A stretch of 64,000 nucleotides of DNA from contig NZ_CARBVX010000001.1 of assembly GCF_948948975.1 (NCBI RefSeq), forward strand, positions 1-64,000, in the 5' to 3' direction. Positions within the stretch are counted from its first letter, which is position 1. Every line of letters starts with the position of its first letter. The position numbers and the translations under genes are program-made. Positions 7,469 to 17,638 of this stretch are shown here, in pieces. The notes beneath the pieces were generated by a model, which saw only the letters and a program-made list of their open reading frames with translations, ran no database searches and was not told the DNA's origin. The stretch comes from an uncultured Lactobacillus sp. (GTDB taxonomy: Bacteria > Bacillota > Bacilli > Lactobacillales > Lactobacillaceae).

Positions 7469-8824
7469 TTAATTTGAACCCATTTCTTCTTCAACAACCT
7501 TAGCAACTTCTTCACAGTACTTGTCAGCTAATTCTTGTGTTGGAGCTTCAGTCATTACACGAAGCAAACTTTGAGTTCCAGATGGACGGACAAAAATACG
7601 TCCTTCATCACTTAATTCTTTTTCAACTTTTTCAATGGCTTCAGTAATACGTTTATGTTCTTTCCAGTCTTTTTTGTTTTCAACAGGAACATTAATTAAA
7701 CGTTGTGGGTATTCTTTAAAGTCACTCAATAATTCACTGAGAGATTTACCGGTATCCTTCATTACATATAATAAATGTAACCCAGTAAGCATCCCATCAC
7801 CTGTGTTGTGGTAGTCGCTGATAATAACGTGACCTGATTGTTCTCCACCAAGATTATAACCATTAGCTCTCATTTCTTCTGAAACATAACGGTCACCAAC
7901 TTGTGTTCTTATATTTTTAAGACCACGTCTTTCCAAAGCCTTTGTAAAACCAAGGTTACTCATTACAGTTGTAACAATTGTATCTTTCTTTAAGCGACCG
8001 TGATCAGCAAGATAGGAACCAATAACGTACATAATGTGATCACCATCAACTTCATTCCCATTTTCATCGACCGCAATACAACGATCAGCATCCCCATCAA
8101 AAGCTAAACCTAATTGGGCTCCTTGTTTTACAACTTCTTCTTGTAATTTCTTAGTATGAGTTGCACCAACATGATCATTAATGTTTAAACCATCTGGATG
8201 AGTTGCAATAGTAGTAAAGTCAACCCCCATATCAGCAAATAACCTTGAAATCAAAGCACTAGCAGCACCATTAGCGCCATCTACAACAACTTTAATTCCA
8301 CTTAATTCTTCTGGTAAAGTATTTTCAATAAATTGTAAGTACTTAGAAGCTCCTTCATGGTAATTTGTTACAGTTCCTAAACCTTCTGCAGAAGGACGTG
8401 GAAGCTTATCTTCAGGTGCATCAATCAATTTTTCAATTTCTTCTTCTTTAGCATCAGATAATTTCAAACCATCACTACCAAAGAATTTAATTCCATTATC
8501 TTCAACCGGATTATGTGAAGCTGAAATTTGAACACCGGCATCTGCCCCTTGTGCACGTACTAAGTAAGAAAGACCGGGAGTAGTAATTACACCAACTTCT
8601 AAAACTTCAATTCCGACGGAAAGCAAACCAGAAATCAATGCGTACTCTAACATTTGTCCAGAAATACGTGTATCACGAGAAACTAATACCTTGGCTCTTT
8701 CTCCATCCTTTTTATCCTTAGTAAGAACGTATCCTCCATCACGACCTAATTTAAAAGCCATTTCTGGAGTTAAGCCCGCATTAGCAACCCCCCGTACACC
8801 ATCTGTTCCAAAATATTTAAGCAT
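7469..8824 (-). CDS. glmM: phosphoglucosamine mutase
   Basis: GlmM converts glucosamine-6-phosphate to glucosamine-1-phosphate for UDP-GlcNAc and peptidoglycan synthesis. The catalytic phosphoserine motif [12 protein letters not shown] is near residue 98, the metal site is DGDADR near residue 240, the sugar-binding motif is GGEQSGH and the phosphate site is RPSGTQ. The ATG at 8824 is chosen over the TTG at 8836, because AAAGG is placed for the ATG and the protein then begins [12 protein letters not shown] at 451 residues, as in the family. It is the third gene after cdaA and cdaR, an arrangement conserved in Firmicutes. Confidence 0.97.
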   Translation of the reverse strand: MLKYFGTDGVRGVANAGLTPEMAFKLGRDGGYVLTKDKKDGERAKVLVSRDTRISGQMLEYALISGLLSVGIEVLEVGVITTPGLSYLVRAQGADAGVQISASHNPVEDNGIKFFGSDGLKLSDAKEEEIEKLIDAPEDKLPRPSAEGLGTVTNYHEGASKYLQFIENTLPEELSGIKVVVDGANGAASALISRLFADMGVDFTTIATHPDGLNINDHVGATHTKKLQEEVVKQGAQLGLAFDGDADRCIAVDENGNEVDGDHIMYVIGSYLADHGRLKKDTIVTTVMSNLGFTKALERRGLKNIRTQVGDRYVSEEMRANGYNLGGEQSGHVIISDYHNTGDGMLTGLHLLYVMKDTGKSLSELLSDFKEYPQRLINVPVENKKDWKEHKRITEAIEKVEKELSDEGRIFVRPSGTQSLLRVMTEAPTQELADKYCEEVAKVVEEEMGSN

Positions 8825-8848
8825 AATTTTTAACAACCTTTCCTTGTT

Positions 8849-9817
8849 TTATTCTTTTTTAGCAGTAGTATCAGTTACTTTTATATGAACTGGTATTACT
8901 GATGGTGATGCCTTAACAACGCCATCTGGCAATTTAAGTGCAACATTTTTCGTAACGTCATGGTTAATACCGCTTAAATCAACCTTTAAAGGTAGAGACG
9001 TTATCTTCTTGAGCGTATTTTCATCACCATATATCTCAATATTTTCTTCCTTTGCAGTTAAAGAATAAACATGAGTCGAAGATTCATTCTTCGAAGTTAC
9101 ATTTATCTTAACCTTCTTCTTAGATAAGCTAATTGGGATAGTAATATATGCCGTTACTGGATCCATAACGACGTTAAGCTGATGTCCATCTTTATCAAGT
9201 GCTACCAGCATTTCTTCTCGTTCAAATGTGCTGTCTATTCCCTTTGGTAAACTTGCCCGAGCTACTACTCGATCAACTTGGTTAACCTCACTTTTAGCTC
9301 CAGTAATATTAACTACTTCTGGATCGCTTTTAGCTTTTCCAAGATTATACCCACGAGCTACAGCACTCTTATTATACTCTATTTGCACAGGAAGCGTACG
9401 AGATTTTCTCTTTTGAATACTTACGCGTACTTTACTTGGGCTAATATTATAAGTTAATTGACTGCTTAAACCATTTACCTTAATTGGTACAGTATGCTCT
9501 CCTGTTTTTAAATGACTTAAATCAATGTAGACACGAAAGTTTTGAGTATTAATAGTAGATATGACTAGAGCATTTGATCCTTCTAAAGTTAAATTTACTT
9601 TTTCAGGATATCCCGTTACATAGTACTTATCCGTATTAACTGAAACTTGTAAGGGGGCCTTAATTACCTGGGTTTTAGTTGCAGTTTTTAAGGTTTCTTC
9701 ACGTCGGCCTTGAGTAACATAACCTTGTTGATTAGATGCTACATAAACAGCTAATAAAATAGCCAAAATCAAAGCAATAATTCTATAGAACCAAGGTTTG
9801 TCAAAAAACTTTTTCAT
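8849..9817 (-). CDS. cdaR: CdaR, YbbR-domain regulator of diadenylate cyclase
   Basis: This 322-residue protein has one N-terminal membrane helix (about residues 9-27) and an extracytoplasmic part built of YbbR repeats rich in beta strands (NVNGLSSQLTYNISPSKVRV type). CdaR binds and modulates the membrane cyclase CdaA. The gene overlaps cdaA by four bases and lies 24 bases before glmM, the usual cdaA-cdaR-glmM order. Confidence 0.93.
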   Translation of the reverse strand: MKKFFDKPWFYRIIALILAILLAVYVASNQQGYVTQGRREETLKTATKTQVIKAPLQVSVNTDKYYVTGYPEKVNLTLEGSNALVISTINTQNFRVYIDLSHLKTGEHTVPIKVNGLSSQLTYNISPSKVRVSIQKRKSRTLPVQIEYNKSAVARGYNLGKAKSDPEVVNITGAKSEVNQVDRVVARASLPKGIDSTFEREEMLVALDKDGHQLNVVMDPVTAYITIPISLSKKKVKINVTSKNESSTHVYSLTAKEENIEIYGDENTLKKITSLPLKVDLSGINHDVTKNVALKLPDGVVKASPSVIPVHIKVTDTTAKKE

Positions 9818-10662
9818 TTTTTATTTGACCCCCAATTCCAAACATGATTTACAATTCGTTGATACCACTTTGGCTTTTCTTCTTCCTCTTTTGGAACTAA
9901 TTGAGCATTTAAATATTTTAAATATTCCTCTCTAGTTAGATCAAGCATAAATTGGCTGTTGCGAGTAATGGTTACACCACCCGTTTCCTCTGAAACAACG
10001 ATTGTAATCGCATCGGTAACTTCTGAAATACCAACAGCTGCCCGGTGGCGTGTCCCAAGTTTTTTAGGAATCATACTATTATCCGAAAGAGGTAAATAAG
10101 CTGCAGCAACTGCTATGCGATTATTGCGAATAATTACGGCACCATCGTGCAATGGCGTATTAGGTATAAAAATGTTGATTAATAATTCTCCGGTAATATC
10201 AGCATCAATTGGAATACCGGTTTCAATATAGTCCTCTAGTCCTGTATTTTGTTGAATCGTGATCAAAGCACCAATTCTTCTTTTTGACATATACTGAATT
10301 GCTTTATCTAATTCTCCAATCATCTTTTCGGCAGCTTGCTTTTCAGTCATTGTAGTCCCACCAAAAATTGGTGATCTACCTAAGTGCTCTAAGCCACGCC
10401 TAATTTCTGGCTGGAAAATAACAATTATTCCAATTACTGACCAAGAAAGAATTTGATCGACAAAATACGTTAACGTATGTAAATGTAACAACCCAGCTAC
10501 AATTCTGACAAGAATAATTAATGATATCCCTTTAACTAACTGAACTGCTTTGGTCCCTCTTACCAACATAATTAAACGATAAATAATATACCATACAATT
10601 AAAATATCAATAATATTCATCAGGTTTTGCCAGGTAAATATTTGCTCAATATTAAACTTCAT
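9814..10662 (-). CDS. cdaA: diadenylate cyclase CdaA
   Basis: CdaA makes cyclic di-AMP from two ATP. Three membrane helices occupy roughly residues 15-90, and the DAC domain follows with the catalytic DGAVIIRN and RHRAAVG motifs. The start is the ATG at 10662, which has AGGAGGG upstream, rather than the in-frame TTG at 10683; the protein is then 282 residues. c-di-AMP controls potassium, osmolyte and wall homeostasis, which fits linkage with glmM. Confidence 0.96.
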   Translation of the reverse strand: MKFNIEQIFTWQNLMNIIDILIVWYIIYRLIMLVRGTKAVQLVKGISLIILVRIVAGLLHLHTLTYFVDQILSWSVIGIIVIFQPEIRRGLEHLGRSPIFGGTTMTEKQAAEKMIGELDKAIQYMSKRRIGALITIQQNTGLEDYIETGIPIDADITGELLINIFIPNTPLHDGAVIIRNNRIAVAAAYLPLSDNSMIPKKLGTRHRAAVGISEVTDAITIVVSEETGGVTITRNSQFMLDLTREEYLKYLNAQLVPKEEEEKPKWYQRIVNHVWNWGSNKK

Positions 10663-10682
10663 TGCCACCCTCCTAAAATTCA

Positions 10683-10688
10683 ATTATA
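10683..10688 (-). promoter_or_regulatory. -10 element of the cdaA operon
   Basis: A perfect TATAAT on the minus strand lies 20 bases before the cdaA ATG, in the 40-base gap after potD. The -35 would fall in the last codons of potD and is weak. It suggests transcription of cdaA-cdaR-glmM apart from pot readthrough. Confidence 0.45.
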
Positions 10689-10702
10689 CCTAAACGAAGC
10701 TC

Positions 10703-11776
10703 TTATCGACCATACATTTTAAATTCGAGAAATAGATCATTATATTCTTGAATTTTCTTTGGACCTAAGTCTCGATAAACTTGTAAATTTTTCATTGCTT
10801 GTTTACTTGGATAAAATTGTTTATCATTTTTTATTTTCTTTGGTAATAATTCTTGAGCTTTTACATTAGGAGTTGCATACCCGATATACTCTGCATTCTG
10901 AGCAGCATTTTTAGGATCAAGCATAAAATTAATAAAAGCATAAGCACCTTTTTTATTCTTTACGGTCTTAGGAATGACAAAATTATCAAACCATAAGTTT
11001 GAGCCTTCAGGCGGTACTACATAATGTAAGTGTTTATTATCGTTTAGCATTGTACGAGCCTCTCCAGACCACGTTACTCCAACAGCAGCTTCATTTTGAA
11101 TCATATACATTTTTAATTCATCTGAAATAATTGCTTTTACATTGGGTCCGAGACCGTCCAATTTTGTTTTTGCTAATTTTAGATCTAAGGAATTAGTAGT
11201 ATTCAAAGACTTTCCCATAGACGCTAAAGAAAGTCCCATAATATCTCTAGCGGAATCCACTAATAAAATATTATGCCGATAATCTTTGGACCAGAGATCA
11301 TTCCAATGTTTTATTTGTCCAGGTTTCATAAATTTATCATTATATACAATCCCTAACGTTCCCCAAAAATACGGAACAGAGTAGGTATTTTTTGGATCAA
11401 AAGAGTGATGTAAAAACTCACTCCCAATATTTTTGTAATTTGGAATTTCTTTAGTATCAATTTTATCAAGCAATTTAGCTTTTCGCATTTTTGAAATCAT
11501 GTAATCGGAAGGAACACAAATATCGTATGCAGTACCACCTTGTTTTATTTTCGTGTACATAGCTTCATTAGAATCAAATGTTTCATAAATTACATGATAT
11601 CCAGTTTGTTTTTCAAATTTCTTGATTAGCTTGGGGTCAATATAATCACCCCAATTATAGATAATCAAATTTTTGTTATTAGCGCTAACGCCATTATTAT
11701 TTAATTGTTTAGCACCAGCTTCTAAGCCAAAGCAGACTAGTAGAATAGCCACTATCCCAATTAATAGCTTCTTCAT
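10703..11776 (-). CDS. potD: spermidine/putrescine-binding protein PotD
   Basis: This is the extracellular polyamine receptor of the PotABCD importer. A hydrophobic N-terminal segment (residues 4-20) precedes the binding domain, which starts LIIYNWGDYIDP, typical of the PotD/PotF family, and contains VPYFWGTLGIVYN and GVTWSGEA. The segment ILLVC does not fit a clean lipobox, so lipid anchoring is uncertain. At 357 residues the length is normal. Its start overlaps potC by four bases. Confidence 0.94.
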   Translation of the reverse strand: MKKLLIGIVAILLVCFGLEAGAKQLNNNGVSANNKNLIIYNWGDYIDPKLIKKFEKQTGYHVIYETFDSNEAMYTKIKQGGTAYDICVPSDYMISKMRKAKLLDKIDTKEIPNYKNIGSEFLHHSFDPKNTYSVPYFWGTLGIVYNDKFMKPGQIKHWNDLWSKDYRHNILLVDSARDIMGLSLASMGKSLNTTNSLDLKLAKTKLDGLGPNVKAIISDELKMYMIQNEAAVGVTWSGEARTMLNDNKHLHYVVPPEGSNLWFDNFVIPKTVKNKKGAYAFINFMLDPKNAAQNAEYIGYATPNVKAQELLPKKIKNDKQFYPSKQAMKNLQVYRDLGPKKIQEYNDLFLEFKMYGR

Positions 11777-12570
11777 TGTGCACGCCCCTTACCAATATGG
11801 GTTTTATGATTAGTAATTACATAATAAATAAGTACTAAAATCATTACAAAAATAAACATTATAGTACTCAAGGCATTGATTTCTAGGTTAATTCCTTGGC
11901 GCGCACGTGAATAAATTTCTACTGACAATGTTGAAAAACCATTTCCTGTCACAAAAAAAGTAACTGCAAAATCATCTAAAGAATAAGTCAAAGCCATAAA
12001 AAAGCCAGCTAAAATCCCTGGTGTAATCGCCGGAATCATTACCTTGCTATAAACTTGCCAAGTAGATGCACCTAAATCTCGAGCTGCATCCACTAAAGAG
12101 TAATCAAATTCTTTTAACCGCGGTAATACCATTAATACAACAATCGGAATCGAAAAAGCAATGTGACTTAATAGAACAGATCCAAAACCTAAGCCAATTC
12201 CTAAAAAAGTAAAGAAGATTAAAAAACTCGCCCCGATAATTACATCTGGTGATACCATCAAAACATTATTTAAGGCTAATAGAGTTTTTCGCCCTTTTTT
12301 ATTTTTAGTCTGACTAATTGCAATCGCTCCAAAAGTACCAATTATAGTAGCAATCAAACTAGATAAGAGAGCTAGTAAAATTGTTTCTAAAAAGATAGCT
12401 AATAGCCTATTATCATTAAAAAGATCCTGATAGTGACTGAAAGTAAACTTTTCAAAATGATCCATATTATGACCACTTGAAAAAGAATAAAATATTAAAT
12501 AAAAAATGGGTAAATACATCAAAACCAGAACAAAAGCAAAATAGATTCGGGACCATTTGATTTTTTTCAT
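11773..12570 (-). CDS. potC: spermidine/putrescine permease PotC
   Basis: This 265-residue inner membrane permease has six predicted helices. The ABC permease EAA loop is visible as DAARDLGASTWQVYSKVMIP near residues 160-180, which contacts PotA. It starts four bases inside the end of potB and overlaps potD likewise, so the operon is translationally coupled. Confidence 0.94.
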   Translation of the reverse strand: MKKIKWSRIYFAFVLVLMYLPIFYLIFYSFSSGHNMDHFEKFTFSHYQDLFNDNRLLAIFLETILLALLSSLIATIIGTFGAIAISQTKNKKGRKTLLALNNVLMVSPDVIIGASFLIFFTFLGIGLGFGSVLLSHIAFSIPIVVLMVLPRLKEFDYSLVDAARDLGASTWQVYSKVMIPAITPGILAGFFMALTYSLDDFAVTFFVTGNGFSTLSVEIYSRARQGINLEINALSTIMFIFVMILVLIYYVITNHKTHIGKGRAQ

Positions 12571-13379
12571 AGTTTGATCTCCTTTTTATGATGATGATCT
12601 GATGAAGTAAAGAGCATAACAATCACCATTAACACTATTAATACCACACCAATTGTTGAACCCATTGACCAATTCATAGTAGTCATAAAATATTCTTCAA
12701 TTGCAGTACCAAGGGTAATTACTCGATTTCCTCCAATTAGCCTCGTTAGCATAAATAAAGAAAGTGAAGGTATAAAGACTGCTTGAATTCCTGATTCAAC
12801 TCCAGATTTTGAAAGTGGCCATAAAACCTTAATAAATGTTTGCCATTTACTTGCGCCTAAATCATAAGCTGCTTGAATTACAGCTGGATTAATGTCACAA
12901 ATTGCATTATAAATTGGCAAAATCATAAATGGAATTTCGATATAAGCCGCAACAAAAATAAAGGCAAAATCTGTAAATAAAATATTCGCAGGTGCTATTC
13001 CAAATAGCCGTAAAAAATTATTTAACAATCCATGCTTACTAAAAATGCCAATAAATGCGTAAGCTTTCAAAAGTAAATTAATCCAAGTAGGCAAAATAAT
13101 TAATAACAACCAAAATTGTTGGTTTTTCATTTGGCTTAAAATATAGGCAATTGGATAAGAGATTAGCAAGGTAATTAAGGTAATTAAGAATGCATACCAA
13201 AATGAATTTAGAGTCATTCTTAAAAACGTACCATTGACAAAAAATTGCTGAAAATTCTTTAAGGTAAAGCCATCCTCTCCCTTAAATGCATTAATTGTGA
13301 TCAAAATAATCGGAGCAATAACAAATAAACTAAGCCATAAAATATAAGGAATGAGAAAAAATAACTTGCTTTTTTTCAT
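12567..13379 (-). CDS. potB: spermidine/putrescine permease PotB
   Basis: This 270-residue permease has about six helices and the EAA motif AAYDLGASKWQTFIKVLWP. It pairs with PotC to form the polyamine channel. The start lies three bases after the potA stop. The C-terminus carries a histidine-rich stretch (SSDHHHKKE), seen directly; I attach no function to it. Confidence 0.94.
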   Translation of the reverse strand: MKKSKLFFLIPYILWLSLFVIAPIILITINAFKGEDGFTLKNFQQFFVNGTFLRMTLNSFWYAFLITLITLLISYPIAYILSQMKNQQFWLLLIILPTWINLLLKAYAFIGIFSKHGLLNNFLRLFGIAPANILFTDFAFIFVAAYIEIPFMILPIYNAICDINPAVIQAAYDLGASKWQTFIKVLWPLSKSGVESGIQAVFIPSLSLFMLTRLIGGNRVITLGTAIEEYFMTTMNWSMGSTIGVVLIVLMVIVMLFTSSDHHHKKEIKL

Positions 13380-13382
13380 ATC

Positions 13383-14474
13383 TTACTCCTCTCCTTCATA
13401 TGCCTCTAAACGCTTATCAAATTCAGCTTCACTTTCGCCAAAACGCATAACATGAATATCTTCAGGATCAAAATATACTCCTACTTCCTTACCGATTTTA
13501 GTTGGATTAGTTGAGTGAATTAACCATTCATTTTCGTCACTATCAATGGCCTTAATTTCAAAATGATCTCCTAAAAAGAGCTGACTTTCAACCACAACTC
13601 TTAGTTTTCCATGTTCAATATCAGTGATATCTAAATCTTCCGGTCTTAAAACGACCTCTACCTTTTCACCAGGTTTAATACCTGCATCAGCACATTCAAA
13701 GCGATGATTTCCAAATTCTACTTCATAATCCTTAATCATTCGTCCACTTAAGATATTAGAATCGCCAATAAAGCGAGCAACAAAGTCATTAACTGGTTCA
13801 TCATAAATATCAACCGGACTACCACTTTGTTGAATTTTCCCTTCATTTAAAACAAAAATTTCATCACTCATTGCTAGGGCTTCCTCTTGATCATGAGTAA
13901 CAAAAATAAAAGTAATCCCCAGCTTTTTTTGAATTTCACGTAATTCAAATTGCATATCTTTTCTTAACCGTTTATCTAAGGCAGATAAAGATTCATCTAA
14001 AAGTAGTACCTTTGGTTGATTAACAATTGCTCTGGCAATTGCAACTCGTTGCTGCTGCCCACCACTTAACTCAGAAATTTCTCGATTTGCAAAACCATCT
14101 AATTGAACCATGTGTAAAGCTTCTTTAACAGCCAATTTTATTTCTTGCTTATCCTTTTTCTTGATCTGCAAACCGAATGCCACATTTTCAAAAACATTCA
14201 TATGAGGAAATAAAGCATAATTTTGAAAAACAGTATTAATTTTTCTTTTAGCAGCATCTAAATTAGTAATATCTTTCCCATCAAAAAAAACTTGTCCACT
14301 CGTTGGTTCGCTAAATCCAGCAATTATTCTTAAAATAGTAGTTTTTCCAGAACCCGATGGCCCTAATAAAGAATAAAATTTTCCTGATTCAATCGTTAAA
14401 TTAATATCCTTCAGTGCTACAAACCCATCATCATATTCCTTACGAACATGCTTTAATTTAATAATATCGCTCAA
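13383..14474 (-). CDS. potA: polyamine ABC transporter ATPase PotA
   Basis: This 363-residue ATPase has Walker [11 protein letters not shown]-loop [10 protein letters not shown], signature LSGGQQQR, Walker [13 protein letters not shown] and switch His VTHDQEEAL, then a C-terminal TOBE domain. The usual Pro in DEPLSALD is Ser here. The start is TTG, with GGTGAG upstream. It is the first gene of potABCD; only 65 bases separate it from murB and these contain the murB terminator. Confidence 0.95.
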   Translation of the reverse strand: MSDIIKLKHVRKEYDDGFVALKDINLTIESGKFYSLLGPSGSGKTTILRIIAGFSEPTSGQVFFDGKDITNLDAAKRKINTVFQNYALFPHMNVFENVAFGLQIKKKDKQEIKLAVKEALHMVQLDGFANREISELSGGQQQRVAIARAIVNQPKVLLLDESLSALDKRLRKDMQFELREIQKKLGITFIFVTHDQEEALAMSDEIFVLNEGKIQQSGSPVDIYDEPVNDFVARFIGDSNILSGRMIKDYEVEFGNHRFECADAGIKPGEKVEVVLRPEDLDITDIEHGKLRVVVESQLFLGDHFEIKAIDSDENEWLIHSTNPTKIGKEVGVYFDPEDIHVMRFGESEAEFDKRLEAYEGEE

Positions 14475-14497
14475 TTTTTTCTCACCATCTATCTCAT

Positions 14498-14527
14498 AAA
14501 AAAAGCTACAAGCCGTTACTTGTAGCT
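14498..14527 (-). terminator. terminator after murB
   Basis: On the minus strand AGCTACAAG, a six-base loop and CTTGTAGCT are followed by seven T. It is a perfect nine-pair stem directly between murB and potA. Confidence 0.85.
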
Positions 14528-14539
14528 CTGTACTAGTAT

Positions 14540-15445
14540 CTAATCTCTTTCTTTCCCAATAATTCTTACTTCAGTTTGTAAATCAACACCAAAGTCTTTT
14601 TTTATTGTTTTTTGAATTAAATGAATTAAATCTAAATAATCCGTAGCTGTAGCGCCACCAACATTAACAATAAAGCCAGCATGCTTCATTGAATCTTCTG
14701 CTCCGCCAATTCTTTTACCTTGAAGACCTGCTTTAATAATCATTGGTCCTACGAAATGTCCTGCTGGTCGTTTAAAAACACTCCCGCAAGAAGGATACTC
14801 AAGTGGTTGTTTTGCTCTACGTAAGCCATTAAAATATTCCATCTTTGCTTTGATAGCCCACTTATCCCCTGGCTCAAGACCAAAAGTAGCACTCACAACA
14901 ATATCTCCAGTTTCTTGAACTAAGGAGTGACGATAACCAAATTCCATTTCATCATGTGTGTAAGTCTTAAATTCACCAGCCCGAGTTAAGACACGAACAG
15001 ACTTAATAACAAATTCTGTTTCACCGCCATAAGCTCCAGCATTCATGAAAACTGCTCCTCCAACACTACCGGGAATACCAGCCGCAAATTCTAGGCCGCT
15101 TAGACCAGCTTCACATGCTGCTTCAGATGTATCAATAATTCTTGCACCAGCATCCGCTGTGACAGTTGCCTCATCTTTATTTGCAACAATTGTGTCCATT
15201 TTTGTCAAAATCAAAACTAAACCAGAAATACCACCATCTCTAATGATCAAGTTAGAAGCATTTCCAATAACAGTTAAGGGAATATTATTTTCTTTAACCG
15301 TATCTACTAATAGTTCGAGCTCATTTAAATTTTTAGGAAAAGCAAGATACTGCGCAGGTCCTCCCGTCTTAGTAAAAGTAAAACGGCTCAATGGAATATT
15401 TTCTTGAATGTCAATCCCCTGTTTTTTTAAATCCATCAGTTGCAT
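14540..15445 (-). CDS. murB: UDP-N-acetylenolpyruvoylglucosamine reductase
   Basis: MurB reduces UDP-GlcNAc-enolpyruvate to UDP-MurNAc with NADPH and FAD. The FAD-binding part shows [12 protein letters not shown] and [19 protein letters not shown], and the active-site Ser region is SCGSVFKRP. At 301 residues it is of the shorter type common in Firmicutes. The ATG at 15445 has AGGAAG ten bases upstream; a second ATG nine bases inside cannot be excluded. Confidence 0.96.
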   Translation of the reverse strand: MQLMDLKKQGIDIQENIPLSRFTFTKTGGPAQYLAFPKNLNELELLVDTVKENNIPLTVIGNASNLIIRDGGISGLVLILTKMDTIVANKDEATVTADAGARIIDTSEAACEAGLSGLEFAAGIPGSVGGAVFMNAGAYGGETEFVIKSVRVLTRAGEFKTYTHDEMEFGYRHSLVQETGDIVVSATFGLEPGDKWAIKAKMEYFNGLRRAKQPLEYPSCGSVFKRPAGHFVGPMIIKAGLQGKRIGGAEDSMKHAGFIVNVGGATATDYLDLIHLIQKTIKKDFGVDLQTEVRIIGKERD

Positions 15446-15560
15446 TTTTATCTCTCTTCCTTAAATAATCATCTCTTTAATCATACCGCATTAAATGGAT
15501 AGTTTTCTACCTTAAGTGTTATACTAAAAAGAAAAATAATGTTTTATTTAGAGGATAAAA

Positions 15561-16094
15561 ATGAACTTTACTGCAATGGATTTTGAAACGGCAAACAGTC
15601 ATCCCGAAAGCGCCTGTTCTCTTGCTTTAGTTATGGTCAGAAATAATGAAATTGTGGATCGTTTTTATACAGTTATCAATCCGCAAATGCCTTTTGATGG
15701 AAGAAATATAAGAATTCATGGCATTACAGCTGAGGACGTAAAAAATGCTCCAACAATGGCTGAAGTCTGGCCAAAAATAAAAAAATTATATCAACCAGGA
15801 ATGTTAGTAGCTGCCCATAACGCTCGCTTTGATTGCCGCGTAATGGAGAAATCGCTGGCTCGCTATAATATTCCGGCACCCCATTACTTTGCAATTGATA
15901 CTTTAGCAACTAGTAAAGCCTTTGAACCCTATCTTCCTAATCACAAACTAGATACTGTCTCAGAAGCTTTAAATATCAATTTATGGCATCACCATAATGC
16001 TTTAAGCGATAGCGAAGCTTGTGCAGGTATTTTAATTGAGGAAAATAAACGTGTTGGAGATGATCCAATCAAAAAAATGGTTAAGCCTATCTAA
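15561..16094 (+). CDS. DnaQ-like 3'-5' exonuclease
   Basis: This 177-residue DEDDh exonuclease has ExoI MDFETA (Asp7, Glu9), the ExoII region AAHNARFDC and ExoIII HHNALSDSEACA with the catalytic His and Asp. It resembles stand-alone epsilon-like exonucleases of lactobacilli rather than PolC's embedded domain, and likely trims DNA ends in repair or proofreading. GAGGA lies upstream of the ATG. The last codons form part of the following terminator stem. Confidence 0.88.
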   Translation: MNFTAMDFETANSHPESACSLALVMVRNNEIVDRFYTVINPQMPFDGRNIRIHGITAEDVKNAPTMAEVWPKIKKLYQPGMLVAAHNARFDCRVMEKSLARYNIPAPHYFAIDTLATSKAFEPYLPNHKLDTVSEALNINLWHHHNALSDSEACAGILIEENKRVGDDPIKKMVKPI

Positions 16095-16110
16095 GCTTAA
16101 CCATTTTTTA
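16069..16110. terminator. bidirectional terminator
   Basis: AAATGGTTAAGC pairs with GCTTAACCATTT and is flanked by A and T runs. It overlaps the 3' end of the exonuclease gene and lies immediately downstream of tsaE on the other strand. Confidence 0.85.
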
Positions 16111-16587
16111 TTATTCAAAATATTTTTTTATTTCTGACAACCAAACTTGGTTTCTTTCTCCGACAGCTTTGAACTCAACTATTCTTTTGGTAGAATCCCA
16201 TGAATCATCTACACGCTTAATCGATAATTCAAGATAATCGTTAGGTAGGTCTTCAATAATAAATTGTGGCCATTCGATTACAACCAATCCATCTTCAGCT
16301 AAATAACCGGGCATATCTATACTTGATAAGTCACCATCTTCTAGCCGATACATATCCATATGAAAAAGCGGTCTCTTACCTTCTCGATATTCTCTAACAA
16401 TTGTAAAAGTTGGACTTTTAACCGGACGCTTAATCCCCAGAGCTCGTGCAATTCCTTTAGTCAAAGTCGTTTTTCCGGCACCTAGATCACCTGACAAGAG
16501 TAATAAATCATGGCCCTTACTACTTTTACCAATTGCGTTACCTAGCTTTTTCATCTGTTCATCAGAATTTATTTCTAAGGAGTTCAT
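16111..16587 (-). CDS. tsaE: tRNA threonylcarbamoyladenosine biosynthesis ATPase TsaE
   Basis: TsaE assists TsaB/TsaD in making t6A37 in tRNAs that read ANN codons. It has Walker A GDLGAGKTT near residue 37, the switch segment SPTFTIVREY and FHMDMYRLED. At 158 residues the length is typical. It starts one base after the pta stop, so it is cotranscribed with pta. Confidence 0.94.
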   Translation of the reverse strand: MNSLEINSDEQMKKLGNAIGKSSKGHDLLLLSGDLGAGKTTLTKGIARALGIKRPVKSPTFTIVREYREGKRPLFHMDMYRLEDGDLSSIDMPGYLAEDGLVVIEWPQFIIEDLPNDYLELSIKRVDDSWDSTKRIVEFKAVGERNQVWLSEIKKYFE

Positions 16588-16588
16588 T

Positions 16589-17566
16589 TTACTTCTCCAT
16601 ATTAGCTTGAGCAGCAGTTAAAATAGCTAACAAATATACATCTTCAGTTTTGCATCCACGTGACAAATCATTAATTGGTGCAGCCAGACCTTGCAATACA
16701 GGACCAATTGCACTGAATCCACCTAAACGTTCTGCAACTTTATAAGAAATATTACCGGATTGTAATTCTGGAAAAATAAATACATTTGCATGTCCTGCAA
16801 CCGCAGAACCTGGGGCTTTTGCTTCTCCAACCCGAGGAACAATTGCAGCATCAAATTGTAATTCTCCATCACAAATTAATTCAGGATATTTTTGATGGAC
16901 TAATTCAGTAGCTTCTTGCACTTTAGTTACCATTGGTCCCTTTGCTGATCCCTTAGTTGAAAAGCTAAGCATTGCAATTTTAGGCTCAAGACCAATCATT
17001 TCAGCGGTTTTACTTGATTGATAAGCAATTTCAGCTAGAGTTTCACTATCTGGATCAATATTAATAGCACAATCAGCAAAAATATATTTTTCATCTCCGC
17101 GTTCCATAATCATAGCTCCTGAAACACGGCTCATACCTTTTTTAGTCTTAATAATTTGAAGAGCTGGACGCACAGTATTAGCAGTAGAATGAGTAGCCCC
17201 TGACACCATCCCATCGGCTTTTCCTTCATATACTAACATTGTGCCAAAGTAAGAAACGTCTTGTAAAATTTCCTTTGCTTCTGTTAAAGTATTCTTTCCT
17301 TTTCTTAACTCAACAAAGTCTTGACACATTTTTTCAAAATCTGGATAAACTGCCGGATTAATAATTTCAATTGAACCTAAATCAACATTCAAGCTTTGAG
17401 CAGTCTCTATTACTTCATCAGGCTTTCCCAGTAAAAGTGGTTTAACAATGCCTTCTTTTTCGAGGCGAACAGCAGCTTTTATTATTCGGTCATCGTTTCC
17501 TTCTGGAAAAACAATTACCTTCTTTGATTCTTCTGCTTTTTTCTTAAGTGAGTCAAATACTTTCAT
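16589..17566 (-). CDS. pta: phosphate acetyltransferase
   Basis: Pta interconverts acetyl-CoA and acetyl phosphate. The 325-residue protein shows VFPEGNDDRI near residue 19, SGATHSTANTVRP near 143 and FADCAINIDPD, all conserved in the PTA_PTB family. It precedes tsaE by one base and follows ung after 72 bases. A possible TTGAAA/TAAATA promoter lies in that gap; no match to a cre site was seen. Confidence 0.95.
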   Translation of the reverse strand: MKVFDSLKKKAEESKKVIVFPEGNDDRIIKAAVRLEKEGIVKPLLLGKPDEVIETAQSLNVDLGSIEIINPAVYPDFEKMCQDFVELRKGKNTLTEAKEILQDVSYFGTMLVYEGKADGMVSGATHSTANTVRPALQIIKTKKGMSRVSGAMIMERGDEKYIFADCAINIDPDSETLAEIAYQSSKTAEMIGLEPKIAMLSFSTKGSAKGPMVTKVQEATELVHQKYPELICDGELQFDAAIVPRVGEAKAPGSAVAGHANVFIFPELQSGNISYKVAERLGGFSAIGPVLQGLAAPINDLSRGCKTEDVYLLAILTAAQANMEK

Positions 17567-17638
17567 AACAAATTAAGCCTTTCTTTTTTATTTATAAATA
17601 ATATTTTACAATTTCAAAGCTTTTTCTCAAAACAAAAC

